Positions 62,816-64,000 of a stretch of DNA of 64,000 bases are shown one piece after another. The position numbers were made by a program, and so were the translations under genes. How positions within the stretch are numbered: position 1 is the first letter of the stretch; every line of letters begins with the position of its first letter. Under the pieces are notes generated by a model, which made no database searches, was not told the origin of the DNA, and was given only the letters and a program-made list of their open reading frames with translations. The stretch comes from Marinoscillum sp. 108 (lineage in GTDB: Bacteria; Bacteroidota; Bacteroidia; Cytophagales; Cyclobacteriaceae), in the NCBI RefSeq assembly GCF_902506655.1, contig NZ_LR734808.1, forward strand, positions 186,001-250,000, written 5' to 3'.

Positions 62816-64000
62816 TCACAGATGTATTGTTCTCTCCACATTGATTTGGGTTAAGAAACTTTCATCATGAGACACTACGATCAGTGTCCCCTGATACACA
62901 TTGATGGCAGCCGTTAATATTTCTATGTTTTGAATGTCCAGGTTGTTGGTGGGCTCATCCAGGATGATGAGATCTGGTGACTGACTGTTGATGGTCATGC
63001 AGCAAAGCATCAGTCGCATGCGTTCTCCCCCGCTCAGCGCCATGCACGGGTTGTCCCAGTCTTCACGGGTGAACAGAAACCTGTTGAGTCTGATCTTAAT
63101 TTCGTGCTCCAGTAGGGCCGAGGTGTTTGATTGCTGAGCCTGCTCGTACACACTCAGCGCATTGTCTATCAGCGAGTAGTCCTGATCAATGTAGACAGAA
63201 TGATTTCTAGCTATTCGGATTGTTCCCTGCTGCGGGGCCAGCCATCCCAAAATGAGTTTGATTAAAGTGGTTTTCCCTGAGCCATTGGCACCTTTCAGTG
63301 CTATTCGTTCACCGCTGGTGATCTGAATGCTCAGACTTTCATTCCAAAGCCATTGAGTTTGGTAACTGAAATTGATGTTTTCAGCCGTGAGTAAGACTTT
63401 TCCAATGTGAAGGGCCGAATCATTCAACCCGAATTTCATCTGACCAATGTCAAACTGCTGCGAGCGCAATTCATGGAGTTGCTCAGCTATTCCACCAATT
63501 TTTTCTGCGTGGATACTCTTTGCCTTGGAAGTACTTTTCTCCGCATTATTTTTCATGGTATTCATCATGATGCGGGCAACTCCTGCTTTTTCCTGTTTCT
63601 TTTTTCCTCTGGCATCAGATTTCTCCTTGCGTTCCAGGGTTTCGCGCTCTTTCTCTTTGGCTTTGCGCAATGCCTTTTCTTTCCCGTGAATGTCCTGATC
63701 GAGGGCATCACGTTCTATCTGTTTTTGCTTGGCATAGAAGTCATAATTTCCACCATAGACCATTATTCCACGTGCGTTGAGCTCGTAGGTAGCATCCAAA
63801 AGGTTCAATAACGTCCGGTCGTGACTCACCACCACCAGCGTGCAGTTAGTGGATTCAATGAATTCATAGAGCAATTTCCGCCCGGACATGTCCAGGTGAT
63901 TGCTGGGCTCATCCAGGAGCACGAGTTCTGGTTGATGAATGAAGATTCCGGCCAGCAGGACTTTGGTTTTTTGTCCACCACTTAAAGTCTCCATCTTTTG
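62816..64000 (-). CDS. ABC-F family ATPase, 5' end outside window
   Basis: The frame is open to the right edge, so the N-terminus is missing. Visible residues (~394) contain the end of the first ABC domain (TLSGGQKTKVLLAGIF, LVLLDEPSNHLD), a charged linker (P-site tRNA interaction region, rich in Lys and Glu), and a complete second ABC domain with Walker A GANGSGKTTLI, signature LSGGERMRLML and Walker B LIILDEPTNNLD. ABC-F proteins act on the ribosome, some giving antibiotic protection. The linker length and the short C-terminus fit resistance-type members, but this cannot be decided from a part. Confidence 0.9.
   Translation of the reverse strand, partial: QKMETLSGGQKTKVLLAGIFIHQPELVLLDEPSNHLDMSGRKLLYEFIESTNCTLVVVSHDRTLLNLLDATYELNARGIMVYGGNYDFYAKQKQIERDALDQDIHGKEKALRKAKEKERETLERKEKSDARGKKKQEKAGVARIMMNTMKNNAEKSTSKAKSIHAEKIGGIAEQLHELRSQQFDIGQMKFGLNDSALHIGKVLLTAENINFSYQTQWLWNESLSIQITSGERIALKGANGSGKTTLIKLILGWLAPQQGTIRIARNHSVYIDQDYSLIDNALSVYEQAQQSNTSALLEHEIKIRLNRFLFTREDWDNPCMALSGGERMRLMLCCMTINSQSPDLIILDEPTNNLDIQNIEILTAAINVYQGTLIVVSHDESFLTQINVERTIHL

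Noticed and set aside
62816-64000. ABC-F gene as a truncated or resistance-specific gene
   Set aside because: The missing N-terminus is due to the window edge, and the visible part does not separate resistance from housekeeping members.
1-64000. CRISPR arrays, insertion sequences, prophage, tRNA and rRNA genes
   Set aside because: No regularly spaced identical repeats, transposase or integrase motifs, or cloverleaf-like segments were found on reading both strands; the only regular repeats are the short operator arrays listed.

Overview
The window looks like a chromosomal segment of a marine or soil Bacteroidota, probably order Cytophagales (near Reichenbachiella, Marivirga, Fulvivirga or Roseivirga). 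This placement is an inference. It rests on a secreted M1 peptidase with a type IX secretion C-terminal sorting domain, an IPExxxVDY-family gene beside pyruvate kinase, the order acpP-fabF-rnc, PadR-controlled FtsX-type permeases with a prefix domain, weak Shine-Dalgarno sequences, and promoter-like TTG...TAnnTTTG elements. No tRNA, rRNA, insertion sequence, phage gene or CRISPR array was seen.

Layout. (1) 1-6 kb: housekeeping block acpP-fabF-rnc-nadE on minus (nadE runs off the left edge), and the IPExxxVDY gene plus pyk on plus. (2) 6-20.5 kb: an orphan sensor kinase, a divergent pair of predicted outer-membrane barrel proteins, an M1 aminopeptidase, then a minus-strand series (hybrid kinase, single-domain receiver, unknown 91-aa protein, metallo-beta-lactamase-fold hydrolase, NFACT/RqcH-like protein), miaA and pfkA. 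(3) 20.6-35.9 kb: a surface-glycan island. The plus-strand genes are a glycosyltransferase, DegT aminotransferase, methyltransferase, PhyH-type oxygenase, a four-domain NeuB fusion, FkbM methyltransferase, NeuA-like CMP-sugar synthetase, a divergent DapA-like lyase and a GT-B-like transferase. The minus-strand genes are a Wzx-like flippase, YfhO-like membrane protein and TylF-like methyltransferase. Together they suggest synthesis, activation, decoration, transfer and export of a nonulosonic-acid-like sugar.

(4) 35.9-49.2 kb: TauE/SafE transporter, folK, sppA, bioB, a NarL-type two-component system followed by a small secreted protein with three copies of an LxGPxxKNxxP motif and a clear terminator, a PadR/permease pair, pirin, and a tightly overlapped marR-GNAT-membrane protein-EamA operon. 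(5) 49.2-64 kb: an OmpA-family PD40 protein, methyltransferase, SulP transporter with a tiny membrane protein, YjbR, a TraB/TIKI-like lipoprotein, MFS, DUF3307 and SatD (behind an unusual 28-bp-phased array of dyads), DUF1456, a luciferase-like oxidoreductase, alpha/beta hydrolase, a membrane-anchored AraC regulator, an M50-like protease, and an ABC-F ATPase cut by the right edge.

The signals most worth following are the nonulosonate-like island with its four-domain synthase and divergent lyase, the SatD operator array, the tri-repeat secreted peptide next to the two-component system, and the paired MarR dyads.
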